A DNA stretch of 64,000 nt from Bryobacteraceae bacterium. Lineage in GTDB: Bacteria > Acidobacteriota > Terriglobia > Bryobacterales > Bryobacteraceae. Made by a program: the position numbers and the translations under genes. The notes beneath the pieces are model-generated. The model did no database searches. It saw only the letters and a program-made list of their open reading frames with translations, and was not told the origin of the DNA. The DNA is taken from positions 186,001 to 250,000 of the forward strand of contig JAHCHE010000008.1 of the NCBI GenBank assembly GCA_026129905.1, in the 5' to 3' direction. Below, piece after piece: positions 42,142 through 50,491 of this stretch (within the stretch, counting starts at the first letter, position 1; each line of letters begins with the position of its first letter).

Positions 42142-42798
42142 TTACGCTCCCGAATGTACGCTGAGGCGTTTAGCCGCCTTCAGAAGTTTCTGGCGCGCCC
42201 TGAACAACTTTACCTTAATTGTATTCTGATTCATCCCGGTCATCTGCGCCAGATCTTCCACCGAGTGGCCTTCCACTTCCTTCAGCAGCAGCAGCGTTCG
42301 GTCTTCCTCGCTTACCTTGCCCAACAGCTTCGCTACCAGGTCCCGTTGCGCCAGCGCCATGTCCACCGGCCGGTCGGGTACCGTCGATTGCTCCGTGTTC
42401 TCCAGCCGCCGGGCATCTTCCTCGGTGAAGTCGCTCTCGTAGACCAACTTGCGAACCCGCTTCTTGCGCAGATAGTCGTAACACTCGTTGACGGTGATCT
42501 TATAGATCCACGTCAGCAGGCTGCTGCGAAAATCGAAGCTCCGGATCGAGAAATATACCTTCGAAAACACCTGCTGGGCGATGTCCTCGGCGTCGTTGCG
42601 GTTCCGCAGAATCCCGTAAATGATTGAAAATACTTTAGATTGGTACCGTTCAACGATCTCGCGGAAGGCGATCTCGTCGCTGGCCTGAACCCTTCGGACG
42701 AGCGCCGCTTCGTCGCTGTTGTTCCAATTCACTCTTCGTTTCGCCCGAACTTCGTCTCCGGCAAGCGGGAAAGGAAGCGCTGTCGTCAGGCCGCTCAT
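42142..42798 (-). CDS. ECF RNA polymerase sigma factor (RpoE-like)
   Basis: I favour the ATG at 42798 (GGAAGTGG upstream), giving 218 residues; an in-frame TTG at 42837 is also possible. Region 2 reads FREIVERYQSKVFSIIYGIL with RNRNDAEDIAQQVF. Region 4 reads LLLLKEVEGHSVEDLAQMTG, then NTIKVKLFRARQKL. It directs RNA polymerase to a regulon, presumably released when the anti-sigma factor and CpxP-like partner sense envelope or metal stress. Autoregulation is likely but no matching promoter was identified. Confidence 0.93.
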   Translation of the reverse strand: MSGLTTALPFPLAGDEVRAKRRVNWNNSDEAALVRRVQASDEIAFREIVERYQSKVFSIIYGILRNRNDAEDIAQQVFSKVYFSIRSFDFRSSLLTWIYKITVNECYDYLRKKRVRKLVYESDFTEEDARRLENTEQSTVPDRPVDMALAQRDLVAKLLGKVSEEDRTLLLLKEVEGHSVEDLAQMTGMNQNTIKVKLFRARQKLLKAAKRLSVHSGA

Positions 42799-42902
42799 AC
42801 ACCACTTCCGACGTACCCGAGAACACTCTGGTTTCAACCAGTTGCGCTCCCGATGCCGGAGCCTGGCAGGCTGCCGGGACCCTGCATCAACATAACAGAT
42901 TC

Positions 42903-42922
42903 CCGCCTCCCGAATCAGGCGG
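42903..42922 (-). terminator. Hairpin after alanine dehydrogenase
   Basis: On the minus strand CCGCCT and AGGCGG pair across an eight-base loop, ten bases after the ald stop codon. It may end the ald transcript before the sigma-factor operon. There is no uridine-rich tail. Confidence 0.35.
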
Positions 42923-42931
42923 CGCCCCCTC

Positions 42932-44044
42932 TTAGAGAACCGCTGCCAGCTCGCGCCACTGCCGGCCCTGGGATTCCGCCACCCCGGGATACGTGATCTG
43001 GCCCCGGTGCACGTTCACCCCCTCGCAGATGGCCGGCTCCTGCTCGCACGCGCGCTCAAACCCTTTGTTCGCCAGCGTCCGCAGGTACGGAAACGTTGCA
43101 TTTGTCAAGGCGAACGTTGAGGTGTGGGGAACGGCCGCCGGCATGTTCGATACGCAGTAGTGCAGCACGTCGTCGACGAAAAAGACGGGGTCCGTATGCG
43201 TCGTCGGCCGGGATGTCTCAAAGCACCCCCCTTGGTCGATGGACACGTCCACCATCACCGACCCCTTCTTCATCGGACCCAGCATGTCCCGCCGCACCAG
43301 GCGCGGGCTGGCCGCCCCGGGAATCAGAACCGCCCCGATCACCAGGTCCGCCAACCGGATCGTCTCGCGGATCGTCCAGATGTTCGAGGCCAGCGTCATG
43401 ACCTCGCCGTTAAAGATATCGTCGATCTCCCGCAGGCGGTTCAGGTTCTTGTCTACCACCGTGACGCGCGCCCCAAGCCCTAGCGCCACCTTTGCCGCGT
43501 TGTGCCCGACGATGCCGCCGCCCAATATCAGCACATTCGCCGGTGGCACGCCCGGGACCCCCCCGAGCAGGATTCCCCGGCCACCGTTGGGCGCCTCCAG
43601 GTACTTCGCGCCGATCTGCACCGCCATTCGCCCCGCCACTTCGCTCATCGGGGTCAGCAGCGGCAGCGACCCGTCTTTCTCGCGGATCGTCTCGTAGGCG
43701 ATCGCCGTCATGCCCGATTCCACCAGCCGGTCGGTCAACTCCGGCAACGGCGCCAGGTGCAGGTACGTGAACAGGACCAATCCCGGCCGCATGTACGGAT
43801 ACTCGGCCGGCAGCGGCTCTTTTACCTTCACCACCAGGTCGGCCCGCGCCCACGCTTCGCCCGCGTTCGGAACGATCTCCGCCCCTGCTGCGACATACTC
43901 CTCGTCCGAGATTGTGCTCCCGGCGCCGGCGCGCGACTCGACCAGAACCTGGTGCCCCAGTTCCACCAGTTCCGAAACGGCGCTCGGAACCAGGCCCACA
44001 CGGGTCTCGTGATCCTTGATTTCCCGTGGTACTCCGATGATCAT
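42932..44044 (-). CDS. ald: Alanine dehydrogenase
   Basis: The 370-residue protein begins [20 protein letters not shown], the family start. The NAD-binding loop is [20 protein letters not shown]. Catalytic residues lie in [11 protein letters not shown] (Lys) and [13 protein letters not shown] (His). It reversibly deaminates alanine to pyruvate and ammonia. All motifs and the length are normal. It stands alone, with a possible hairpin after its stop. Confidence 0.96.
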   Translation of the reverse strand: MIIGVPREIKDHETRVGLVPSAVSELVELGHQVLVESRAGAGSTISDEEYVAAGAEIVPNAGEAWARADLVVKVKEPLPAEYPYMRPGLVLFTYLHLAPLPELTDRLVESGMTAIAYETIREKDGSLPLLTPMSEVAGRMAVQIGAKYLEAPNGGRGILLGGVPGVPPANVLILGGGIVGHNAAKVALGLGARVTVVDKNLNRLREIDDIFNGEVMTLASNIWTIRETIRLADLVIGAVLIPGAASPRLVRRDMLGPMKKGSVMVDVSIDQGGCFETSRPTTHTDPVFFVDDVLHYCVSNMPAAVPHTSTFALTNATFPYLRTLANKGFERACEQEPAICEGVNVHRGQITYPGVAESQGRQWRELAAVL

Positions 44045-44099
44045 GTTCGCTCCTTTGAGCCGGATGACAACTTCGGCAGTCTCAGTGTAGCAAGCGCGG

Positions 44100-44387
44100 T
44101 CACGAGTTCATCGGCCTGGCTTCAGCGCCCCGCGTTCCCGCCAGCGACTCCCACAAGGCCCTCCGGAGTCCGCCGTAATCCCTGCCGCCTGCCGGGGCCA
44201 GGAGCCGTTCATCCGCCATCCGAAGCAGATCCTCGCGGGTCCGGTCCCGGCTCGTCTCCGCCAGCCGCAGGTACTCGAAATCCTGGAGCCCTCGCCGCGG
44301 CGCCTTTAGCCGCATCGACGGTATCGGCAACCCCGCCGCAAACGGCGCCAGCGTCTCGGGACGCGCCTCCGGTCCGGACCTGTCGTC
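44100..44387 (-). pseudogene. Relic of a DUF4091 (GH123-like) protein C-terminus
   Basis: Just past the stop of the transglutaminase-like gene, in another frame, 95 codons translate to a sequence containing GLPIPSMRLKAPRRGLQDFE and then YLRLAETSRD. This matches the C-terminal block of DUF4091 glycoside-hydrolase-like proteins, where PSxRLKxxRxGxxDYEYL is the typical core. There is no start codon, no N-terminal domain and no catalytic part. It looks like the 3' remnant of a deleted gene. The match is from memory of the family pattern. Confidence 0.5.
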
Positions 44388-44389
44388 TC

Positions 44390-45598
44390 TTATTCCGACG
44401 GCGCCGCTGCGTCTTTGAGCAACATCGCCACGGCCATCTCCGGACCCGTGATCCCCCTCCGCCCCGCCGACCGCAGCCGCAGCGTGTTCCATCCCGCTTT
44501 GAGCGGCCAGGCCATCGACCGCGCGTCCGCTACCGGTTCCCACGTTGTGCCGTCGAGCGACGCTTCAAACCGGGTCCGGTACGGGTCGTAGCCGTCGAGG
44601 CTCAGCCGGATGGCGCCCCGCTCCGCCCCGTCGACCCGCGCCTCCACCACGCCGACGCTCCAGTAGGCGTCGCTCAGGCGGCGCGTCGGAAGGAACAGGT
44701 TGCGCCGGTATCCCATGTGGAACGTGCTGCCGGCCGGGTCGTTCTGATACCAGACGGCCCCGTCGTGCAGCCCGTCGAGCGGAAAGATGTGGCGTGTTTT
44801 TTCGGTCTCAGCCACATGATCGGCGATATAGATCCAGTAATAGGTCGACGTTTCGTCCTCGTCTGGCCGGTTCCACCACACAATCGCCGGATTCTTTTTC
44901 ACGGCATTTGGAGGAATTCCGACTAGATGATCCACGTCCGCGCCGCCGTTCGTCAGCCACTCCGCGCGAATCTCCCACGCCGACAGCGGCTCGCCGCGCT
45001 TCTCGAAGTGCAGGTTGCTCTGCGAGTCCATCACCACCCACTTCCGAAACTGGTTCGACCAGACCTCCGCCGCGCCGTGGTGCGAGCTGCCCATGCCTTC
45101 CGGTCCATGCCGCCGGTCCACGCCGATCTTCCGCGCCTGCCACCCCAGCGCCTGGGCGCACTCGGCGTACGTGATCGCGTATTGCGTGCAGTAGAAGCGT
45201 TCTCCGTTCGCGGACCGGTCCAGAATCTCCTGCGCGGTCTTGGGGCTGGAAGCGGGATTTCCGCCGGGGATCCGCTCATAAACCCATTGTTTAAGCAGAA
45301 GCTGGGCGGCCCACTCGTCTTTGGCGTCCTTGACGGCCTCCTCGAGTTTATACTTCTCCCGCAAAGCGGCAAGTTGCGGATCGTCGTAATTGAATGGCGT
45401 AAAGGCGAAATTTGAGCGCTCGGCGGCGGGTATTTCGGCCATGAACTCGCGAACCTGGAAGCCGGCGGCCTTCGCCGCCCGTTCGATGCTCACGCGCGAA
45501 AGCGGCGCCGCCGTCACTCGCTCCGCGTCGGCTCCTCGGGCGGCGAAAACCGCGACGCAAGCGGCCGCCGCGCACGAAGCCCTCAATATCCCCGTCAT
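44390..45598 (-). CDS. Secreted transglutaminase-like protein
   Basis: Starting at the ATG at 45598 (an ATG at 45616 is an alternative), the product has 402 residues and a signal peptide ending near RGADA. A transglutaminase-like core carries Cys137 (FYCTQYA), His173/174 (SSHHGAAEVW) and Asp191 (VVMDSQSN), the papain-like triad. The C-terminal third is beta-rich (TRFEASLDGTTWEPV, WNTLRLRSAG), perhaps a carbohydrate- or ligand-binding module. Such proteins are peptidases or cross-linkers; the substrate is unknown. The DUF4091 relic abuts its 3' end. Confidence 0.82.
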   Translation of the reverse strand: MTGILRASCAAAACVAVFAARGADAERVTAAPLSRVSIERAAKAAGFQVREFMAEIPAAERSNFAFTPFNYDDPQLAALREKYKLEEAVKDAKDEWAAQLLLKQWVYERIPGGNPASSPKTAQEILDRSANGERFYCTQYAITYAECAQALGWQARKIGVDRRHGPEGMGSSHHGAAEVWSNQFRKWVVMDSQSNLHFEKRGEPLSAWEIRAEWLTNGGADVDHLVGIPPNAVKKNPAIVWWNRPDEDETSTYYWIYIADHVAETEKTRHIFPLDGLHDGAVWYQNDPAGSTFHMGYRRNLFLPTRRLSDAYWSVGVVEARVDGAERGAIRLSLDGYDPYRTRFEASLDGTTWEPVADARSMAWPLKAGWNTLRLRSAGRRGITGPEMAVAMLLKDAAAPSE

Positions 45599-45664
45599 GT
45601 CACTGACATGATACATGCTGACGGCCCCGGTACGGACTCTCGGATGCCCGCCCACCCCTGTATC

Positions 45665-46501
45665 ATGGAGGAACAGGAAATTACGGTCGTGTCGGTGATC
45701 ACTGTGTCTCGCGGTTCCTTTAGCGGCGGCAGGATGCTCGCGGAGTGTCTCGCCGACAGACTTGGCTATCGCTGCGTCGACCGCGACGTGATTGTCGAGA
45801 AGGCCGCGGCGCACGGCGTCTCGCAGAAGGAATTGCTCGACGCGCTCCAGAAACCGCCTTCGTTCCTCGAGCGCTTCACGCACCGCAAGTACCTCTACCT
45901 CACGCTGATTCAGGCTGCCCTTACCGAAGAGGTTCGGGGGGGACGCGCCGTTTATCACGGCAACGCCGGCCACCTCCTGCTCGAGGGCGGCTCGCCCATA
46001 CTCCGCACGCGCATCGTCGCGCCCTTACCCATGCGCGTCACCATGGCTCGCGAACGGCTGCGTTTCAGCGAGGAAGAGGCTCTCGCGTACATCCATCGGA
46101 TGGACGACGCTCGACGCAAATGGACCCAGTACCTGTACGGCGTCGATTGGAGCGACCCGTCTCTCTACGACATTGTGGTCAACCTCGAATACATTTCCAT
46201 TCACGCCGCCTGTGAAACCGTCTCCAGCCTCGCCAAAGCGCAGGATTGCTATAGTTTCGGACCCGAGTGCCAGGCGGCGATGGACGATCTCGCGCTCGCG
46301 GCTCAGGTAAAGCTGCGGCTGGCGATCGAGCCCACCACGCAGCACCTGGAATTCGCCGTCGCCGCCAGGAGCGGCGTCGCGTCCGTGCGCGGGAAGGTGA
46401 GCGCCATGGATCTGCTTCCCGAAATCGAGCGCGTCGCCGCCGCCACGCCCGGCGTGAAGGAGGTGAATCTAGACGAGATGGCGCCGCTGCCGCAGGCGTA
46501 A
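45665..46501 (+). CDS. Cytidylate kinase-like protein with C-terminal BON-like domain
   Basis: The ATG at 45665 gives 278 residues. The N-terminal two thirds resemble the cytidylate kinase-like family PF13189: ITVSRGSFSGGRMLAECLA replaces the usual P-loop, followed by YRCVDRDVIVEKAA and VVNLEYIS. The last 60 residues (FAVAARSGVASVRGKVSAMD, then VAAATPGVKEVN) have a BON-like pattern, a domain linked to membrane or lipid association. I read this as a two-domain fusion; the phosphate acceptor is unknown. It is divergent from the transglutaminase-like gene. Confidence 0.78.
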   Translation: MEEQEITVVSVITVSRGSFSGGRMLAECLADRLGYRCVDRDVIVEKAAAHGVSQKELLDALQKPPSFLERFTHRKYLYLTLIQAALTEEVRGGRAVYHGNAGHLLLEGGSPILRTRIVAPLPMRVTMARERLRFSEEEALAYIHRMDDARRKWTQYLYGVDWSDPSLYDIVVNLEYISIHAACETVSSLAKAQDCYSFGPECQAAMDDLALAAQVKLRLAIEPTTQHLEFAVAARSGVASVRGKVSAMDLLPEIERVAAATPGVKEVNLDEMAPLPQA

Positions 46502-46518
46502 TCGGCCAGGAGCGCCGG

Positions 46519-46542
46519 CCGGTCGTTTAGAAGAACGACCGG
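46519..46542. terminator. Bidirectional hairpin between convergent genes
   Basis: CCGGTCGTT and AACGACCGG form a perfect nine-base inverted repeat around a six-base loop. The structure spans the last codons and stop of the HDOD gene and follows the kinase-like gene by 17 bases. It is well placed to end both convergent transcripts, although no long T-run is present. Confidence 0.5.
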
Positions 46543-47387
46543 ATCGGCTCGAACTCGGCCTCGAACTCGGCGGTCAGTTCCTCCATCCTGCCGTCCAGCC
46601 CAAGGCCTCGGAGAATTGCTTCAGCGGTTTCCTCGGACCTGTAGCTGCCTTCTAGAATCGTGATCCCCATCAGATTGACCAACTTCTCACCACTCATCAG
46701 GATCCGGCTGAGTGGGAACATGCCGCCGCTGGCTCGCTGCTGGTCATGATGGTAACGCACCGCCTGCTGAATCGGCTCCGGAAGGTTCCACGCCGCCAGA
46801 ACGGCGGCGGACAACTCGGCGTGATCGAATCCAATCACTTCCGCTTCGCAGTCCTCGAGCCGTTTGGCGCCAGCGAGGAAGCGTCGTTCGATCTCCTCGA
46901 ACTGATCGCGCAGCGAAACCGCGATTAGCAGCAGACCGATATCGTGAAGCAGACCGCCGGCGAAGGCGCCTTCCGGATAATTGACCGGAACCCGCTGCGC
47001 GAGCAGGTCGGACATGATTGCCGCGCCGGTGCTATGAAGATTGAACCGCATCGCCGACCACCGGCTGGGCGTCCGGGCCTGTGTCCACATTTTAGATACC
47101 GAAAGCGTCATCGCCGCGTTGCGCAGCTTCACCACGCCGATCAGCGATACGGCATGGCGTACCGAACTGATGGTGCCGCGGCGGCCGTATATGGCGGAGT
47201 TCACCAGCCGGAGCACATTGCCGGCCAGCACGCTGTCTTTTTCGATCAGTTCGGCGAGCCGGGCGAAGGAGGCGTCTTCGTCGGCAAGCGTGGCGAGCAG
47301 TTTGTTCAGAATCGGCGAAAAGGGGGGTAGTTCCCCGAGGCTTCGAAGCGCCTTGTCGCGATAGTAGGTCGGACTGGCTGTCAACAT
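46527..47387 (-). CDS. HDOD-domain signalling protein
   Basis: From the ATG at 47387 the product has 286 residues with an HDOD domain: LRSLGELPPFSPILNKLLAT, IEKDSVLAGNVLRLVNSAIYG, and AVSLIGVVKLRNAAMTLSVS. An HD-like metal site is partly kept (GLLHDIGLLL, FDHAELSAAVLAAW, RYHHDQQ). HDOD proteins take part in stress and second-messenger signalling, often with weak or no phosphohydrolase activity. No GGDEF or kinase partner is adjacent. Confidence 0.88.
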   Translation of the reverse strand: MLTASPTYYRDKALRSLGELPPFSPILNKLLATLADEDASFARLAELIEKDSVLAGNVLRLVNSAIYGRRGTISSVRHAVSLIGVVKLRNAAMTLSVSKMWTQARTPSRWSAMRFNLHSTGAAIMSDLLAQRVPVNYPEGAFAGGLLHDIGLLLIAVSLRDQFEEIERRFLAGAKRLEDCEAEVIGFDHAELSAAVLAAWNLPEPIQQAVRYHHDQQRASGGMFPLSRILMSGEKLVNLMGITILEGSYRSEETAEAILRGLGLDGRMEELTAEFEAEFEPIRSFF

Positions 47388-47467
47388 ACCCACACCGTCT
47401 CTATCGGCGGCGCGGCGAATGAACTTCACAGGCCCCCGTAGCACCGAAGGGCCAGCGCCGTCGGCGG

Positions 47468-48121
47468 CTATGGGGCGGCGAACCCGATCGCCTGGGCGAG
47501 CACGATATGCTGGTCCGGCCGGAGGCGCAGTTTCGTGGCCAGCGCTGTCTTGTCGGTCGCGTCGTGCACCACCGTCCCCAAACCGGCCGAGGCGCAGTAG
47601 AGATACACGTTCTGTGCGATAAACCCTGTGTCCAGGGCGGCGTAGAACGGCTTTCTGTCCGATTCGGACTTGACCATCTTCGAGTAGTCGGCTACATACG
47701 CCAGCGTCACCGGCGCCCGCCGCGCGAAGTCGACGTCGCCCGTCGCGGCTCGGAGGTCATCCCCCGTGACGCGTTTCAGCTCCTGCCCTTTGGCATCGTA
47801 GATATGAACCCCTCGGGCCGTGAACACGTACAGCTCGATCTCCTGGTGGTCCCAGGCCGAGGGCGCCGTGCGCTTGCCGTCGGGCCGGTTTACGCCGAAC
47901 GCCGCCCACAGCAGGTCCGATAGCATCCCGGCGGGTAGCGGCTTGTCCAGGAACTCGCGCGCGGTCTTGCGCTCCTTCAGAACCTGCATCAGCGGCCGGC
48001 CGCCATCGGTGCGCGGTGGCGGAAGCCGGATCGCCGCGTCGTCTTCCGCGCGGCCCGGAAACGGAAGCAAGGCGAGCAGGATGGCCGGGGCCAGTAGCCT
48101 CAGCCGGTTCGGAGATCTCAT
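47468..48121 (-). CDS. Exported nitroreductase-family (SagB/ThcOx-like) protein
   Basis: This 217-residue protein has a signal peptide (LLAPAILLALLPFPGRA) and a single nitroreductase fold: LKERKTAREFLDKPLPAGML binds FMN, and then LLWAAFGVNRPDG. The length and IAQNVYLYCASAGLGTVVHD match the SagB-type dehydrogenase group. SagB enzymes usually oxidise azoline rings in peptide antibiotics, but no peptide cluster is here and the protein is exported. The substrate is unknown. Confidence 0.8.
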   Translation of the reverse strand: MRSPNRLRLLAPAILLALLPFPGRAEDDAAIRLPPPRTDGGRPLMQVLKERKTAREFLDKPLPAGMLSDLLWAAFGVNRPDGKRTAPSAWDHQEIELYVFTARGVHIYDAKGQELKRVTGDDLRAATGDVDFARRAPVTLAYVADYSKMVKSESDRKPFYAALDTGFIAQNVYLYCASAGLGTVVHDATDKTALATKLRLRPDQHIVLAQAIGFAAP

Positions 48122-48170
48122 CGGGGCGCCTCCCGGTGTCTACCATAGCACCGGCGGCGCCGCGGGCAGG

Positions 48171-48656
48171 CTACTCCGCGACCGCCACGGCCAGCTTGGC
48201 CCCGTCCGGAAGGGGCGCCAACATCCGCTCTTTCCGGTAAATCAGCGTCGACGTGTCGAAGCTGGCGATCTCGAAACCATGGCCGTGCGTGATCGCGTCC
48301 GTCGGACAGGCTTCCACGCAATAGCCGCAGAAGATGCAGCGATTGTAGTCGATGTTGTAGACGGAGGCGTAGCGCTCGCCGCCGCTGATACGGAGTTCCG
48401 CGGTGTTCTCGGCCGCCTCGATGTAGATGCAGCGGGCAGGACAGGCGGCCGCGCACAGGAAGCAGGCCACGCACTTTTCCAGCCCGTTCTCGTCGCGCGT
48501 CAGTACGTGCACGCCGCGGTACCGTTCCTGGAAGCGTGGAGGTCCGTCCGGATAGTCCTCCGTCACCGTCGGCGAAAAGAATTCCTTCAGCGTCACCCCG
48601 AGGCCCTTGGCGATCGCCGCGGCCGAATCGATTACCTCGCTGACTTTCGACGACAT
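48171..48656 (-). CDS. nuoI: NADH-quinone oxidoreductase subunit I (NuoI-type ferredoxin)
   Basis: The 161-residue protein holds two 4Fe-4S motifs: CVACFLCAAACPARC beginning at Cys62, and CIFCGYCVEACP near 106-117. KGLGVTLKEFF and the surrounding sequence match NuoI rather than a generic ferredoxin. It would carry electrons within respiratory complex I. Other complex I genes are not in this window, so this copy is isolated from an operon, or belongs to a scattered set. Confidence 0.88.
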   Translation of the reverse strand: MSSKVSEVIDSAAAIAKGLGVTLKEFFSPTVTEDYPDGPPRFQERYRGVHVLTRDENGLEKCVACFLCAAACPARCIYIEAAENTAELRISGGERYASVYNIDYNRCIFCGYCVEACPTDAITHGHGFEIASFDTSTLIYRKERMLAPLPDGAKLAVAVAE

Positions 48657-48694
48657 CCCTTCCCCTAGGTTACCCTATGCCGGCGCGGCGGCCC

Positions 48695-50008
48695 TCAGAT
48701 CCGCTTCGCCAGTTGCTGGGCCGCGATGAGGAGCGGATCCCAAACCGGCGCGAACGGCGGCGCGTACGCGAAGTCGAACTGCGCGAACTCGTCAACTTTC
48801 GCGCCCAGGTGCAGCCCGGCCGCAATCACGTTGACCCGGCCCGCAACGCCTTCCTCGCCCAGCACCAGTCCTCCGAGCAGCTTCCCGGTGCGCCTGTCGG
48901 CCACCAGCTCAACCTGCGTGTGCGGAATGCCAAGTGGCTGGCTGTAGTAGGAAGGGCGAACCGGCGCTTCAATCAGCGCGGACGCCGCGTCGAACCCTTC
49001 AGCCTTCGCCTCGCCCGCCGTAAGTCCCGTCAGGCCTATTCCGAGACCGCACGTCCTGACGATCGAGGTCCCGACGATCCCCGGAAAGCGCTCACGCGCT
49101 CCGGCGGCGCAGGCCCCCGCTACACGGCCCATCTTGTTCGCCGTCGTCCCGAGGGGAACATAAGCGGGGCGGCCGGTCACCAGGTGCATCGCCTCGGCGC
49201 AGTCTCCGGCGGCGAAGACGCCCGCCAGGTTGGTCTCCATGCGGTCCGTCACCCGAATGGCGCCGGTGCGGCCGGTCTCGACGCCCGCCTCCTGCGCCAG
49301 TTCGACGTTCGGTTTCAAACCTGTAGCAAGCACCACCAGGTCGCATGGAATCCCCGCCACTGAGTCATGCTCGATCTTTCGTACCCGTTCGCCGGGCCGA
49401 AACTCGACATGAAACTGCTCCAGCCGGTCGAGAACCGCCTTGGAAAGCGTGGGATGGCTGCGGCCGAGAATCCGCGCATCGTCGGCGACCAGCGTCACCT
49501 TGAGCCCGTTGGTCCGCAATGCCTCCACCGCCTCCAACCCGATGTACCCCGATCCGACCACCACCGCGGTCTTTGGTTTCCTGGAGCACAGGAACTCTCG
49601 CAGACGCCGCGCATCGGCGAGGGTATGGAGGGTGAATACGCGCTCCTGGTTCCGGCCGCCGATGCCCGCCAGGTTCGGGCGCGCGCCGGTGGCAATCACC
49701 AGGCGATCGTAGTGGACCTTCGCTCCGTCCGCCAGGACGACCTCCCGCCGCGAGTGGGCGATGGCCGCGACTTCGCTCTTCACACGGACCGTCACGTTCC
49801 GTTCCCGCGCAAACCGGTCGGGAGCGTAGAGGACCAGGTCATCCAATGCTCTTACACGGCCTTCGATGAAATAGGGGAGGCCGCAGGCGGCGTATGAGAC
49901 CCATTCGCCCTTCTCGAGAACCGTGATGTCGAGGAACTTGTCGATGCGCCTGGCCCTGGCCGCGGCGCTCAGGCCCGCCGCCACGCCCCCGATCACTACC
50001 AGTCGCAT
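48695..50008 (-). CDS. Pyridine nucleotide-disulfide oxidoreductase (CoA-disulfide reductase/NADH oxidase-like)
   Basis: This is a 437-residue flavoprotein with the FAD loop VVIGGVAAGLSAAARARR at 4-21. A single redox Cys42 lies in SYAACGLPYFIEG, as in CoA-disulfide reductases and NADH oxidases. The NAD loop VVVGSGYIGLEAVEAL and the FAD-binding VFAAGDCAEA are also present. It could reduce CoA disulfide, persulfide or oxygen. It lies 38 bases upstream of nuoI and eight bases after a STAS gene, suggesting a shared transcript. Confidence 0.88.
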   Translation of the reverse strand: MRLVVIGGVAAGLSAAARARRIDKFLDITVLEKGEWVSYAACGLPYFIEGRVRALDDLVLYAPDRFARERNVTVRVKSEVAAIAHSRREVVLADGAKVHYDRLVIATGARPNLAGIGGRNQERVFTLHTLADARRLREFLCSRKPKTAVVVGSGYIGLEAVEALRTNGLKVTLVADDARILGRSHPTLSKAVLDRLEQFHVEFRPGERVRKIEHDSVAGIPCDLVVLATGLKPNVELAQEAGVETGRTGAIRVTDRMETNLAGVFAAGDCAEAMHLVTGRPAYVPLGTTANKMGRVAGACAAGARERFPGIVGTSIVRTCGLGIGLTGLTAGEAKAEGFDAASALIEAPVRPSYYSQPLGIPHTQVELVADRRTGKLLGGLVLGEEGVAGRVNVIAAGLHLGAKVDEFAQFDFAYAPPFAPVWDPLLIAAQQLAKRI

Positions 50009-50016
50009 TCGGTCCG

Positions 50017-50421
50017 TCAGCTCTCGCTTTGGCTCTGCACGAAGTTCAGAATGTCGAAGCGGCTGATCTGGCGCCCGGGAAAGAAGCTGTTCACCGCGTC
50101 CTGTTCGTCGTTGAAAAGCTCGAAAACCGTCGTCAGCTTCGTGAGAACGAGGAGTTCGATGTTGCGGCGGCTGACGTTGAGCAGCTTGAGCGTTCCGCCG
50201 GCTTTTTGCAGGCTGGTGAAGCAGATGACCAGCGATCCCAGCCCGGTGCTATCCACGTAGTCGATCTCCTTCATGTTCAGGATGACGCGCTTGTGGCCGG
50301 CATCGGTCACGGTGCGGAGCTTTTCGCGGAGCAGCGCGACCTCCTCGCCGACGGTGAGCCGTCCCTTGAGGTCGAGGATCTGCACGCCTTCCTTCTCTCT
50401 TTCTCGAATGGATAAGGGCAT
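50017..50421 (-). CDS. STAS-domain anti-sigma factor antagonist-like protein
   Basis: The 134-residue protein has a STAS domain with the phosphorylatable Ser58 in YVDSTGLGSLVICF. This is the classic SpoIIAA-type pattern. No RsbW-type kinase or PP2C phosphatase is encoded beside it, so its partners must be elsewhere. It is followed by the flavoprotein gene after eight bases. The start ATG at 50421 is preceded by a weak purine stretch. Confidence 0.87.
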   Translation of the reverse strand: MPLSIREREKEGVQILDLKGRLTVGEEVALLREKLRTVTDAGHKRVILNMKEIDYVDSTGLGSLVICFTSLQKAGGTLKLLNVSRRNIELLVLTKLTTVFELFNDEQDAVNSFFPGRQISRFDILNFVQSQSES

Positions 50422-50491
50422 AGAACCTATTTCCCATTCTAGGTCCCGGTTGGTTCAAGAATCTACACCGGTTCGTCGATATGGATAGTTG

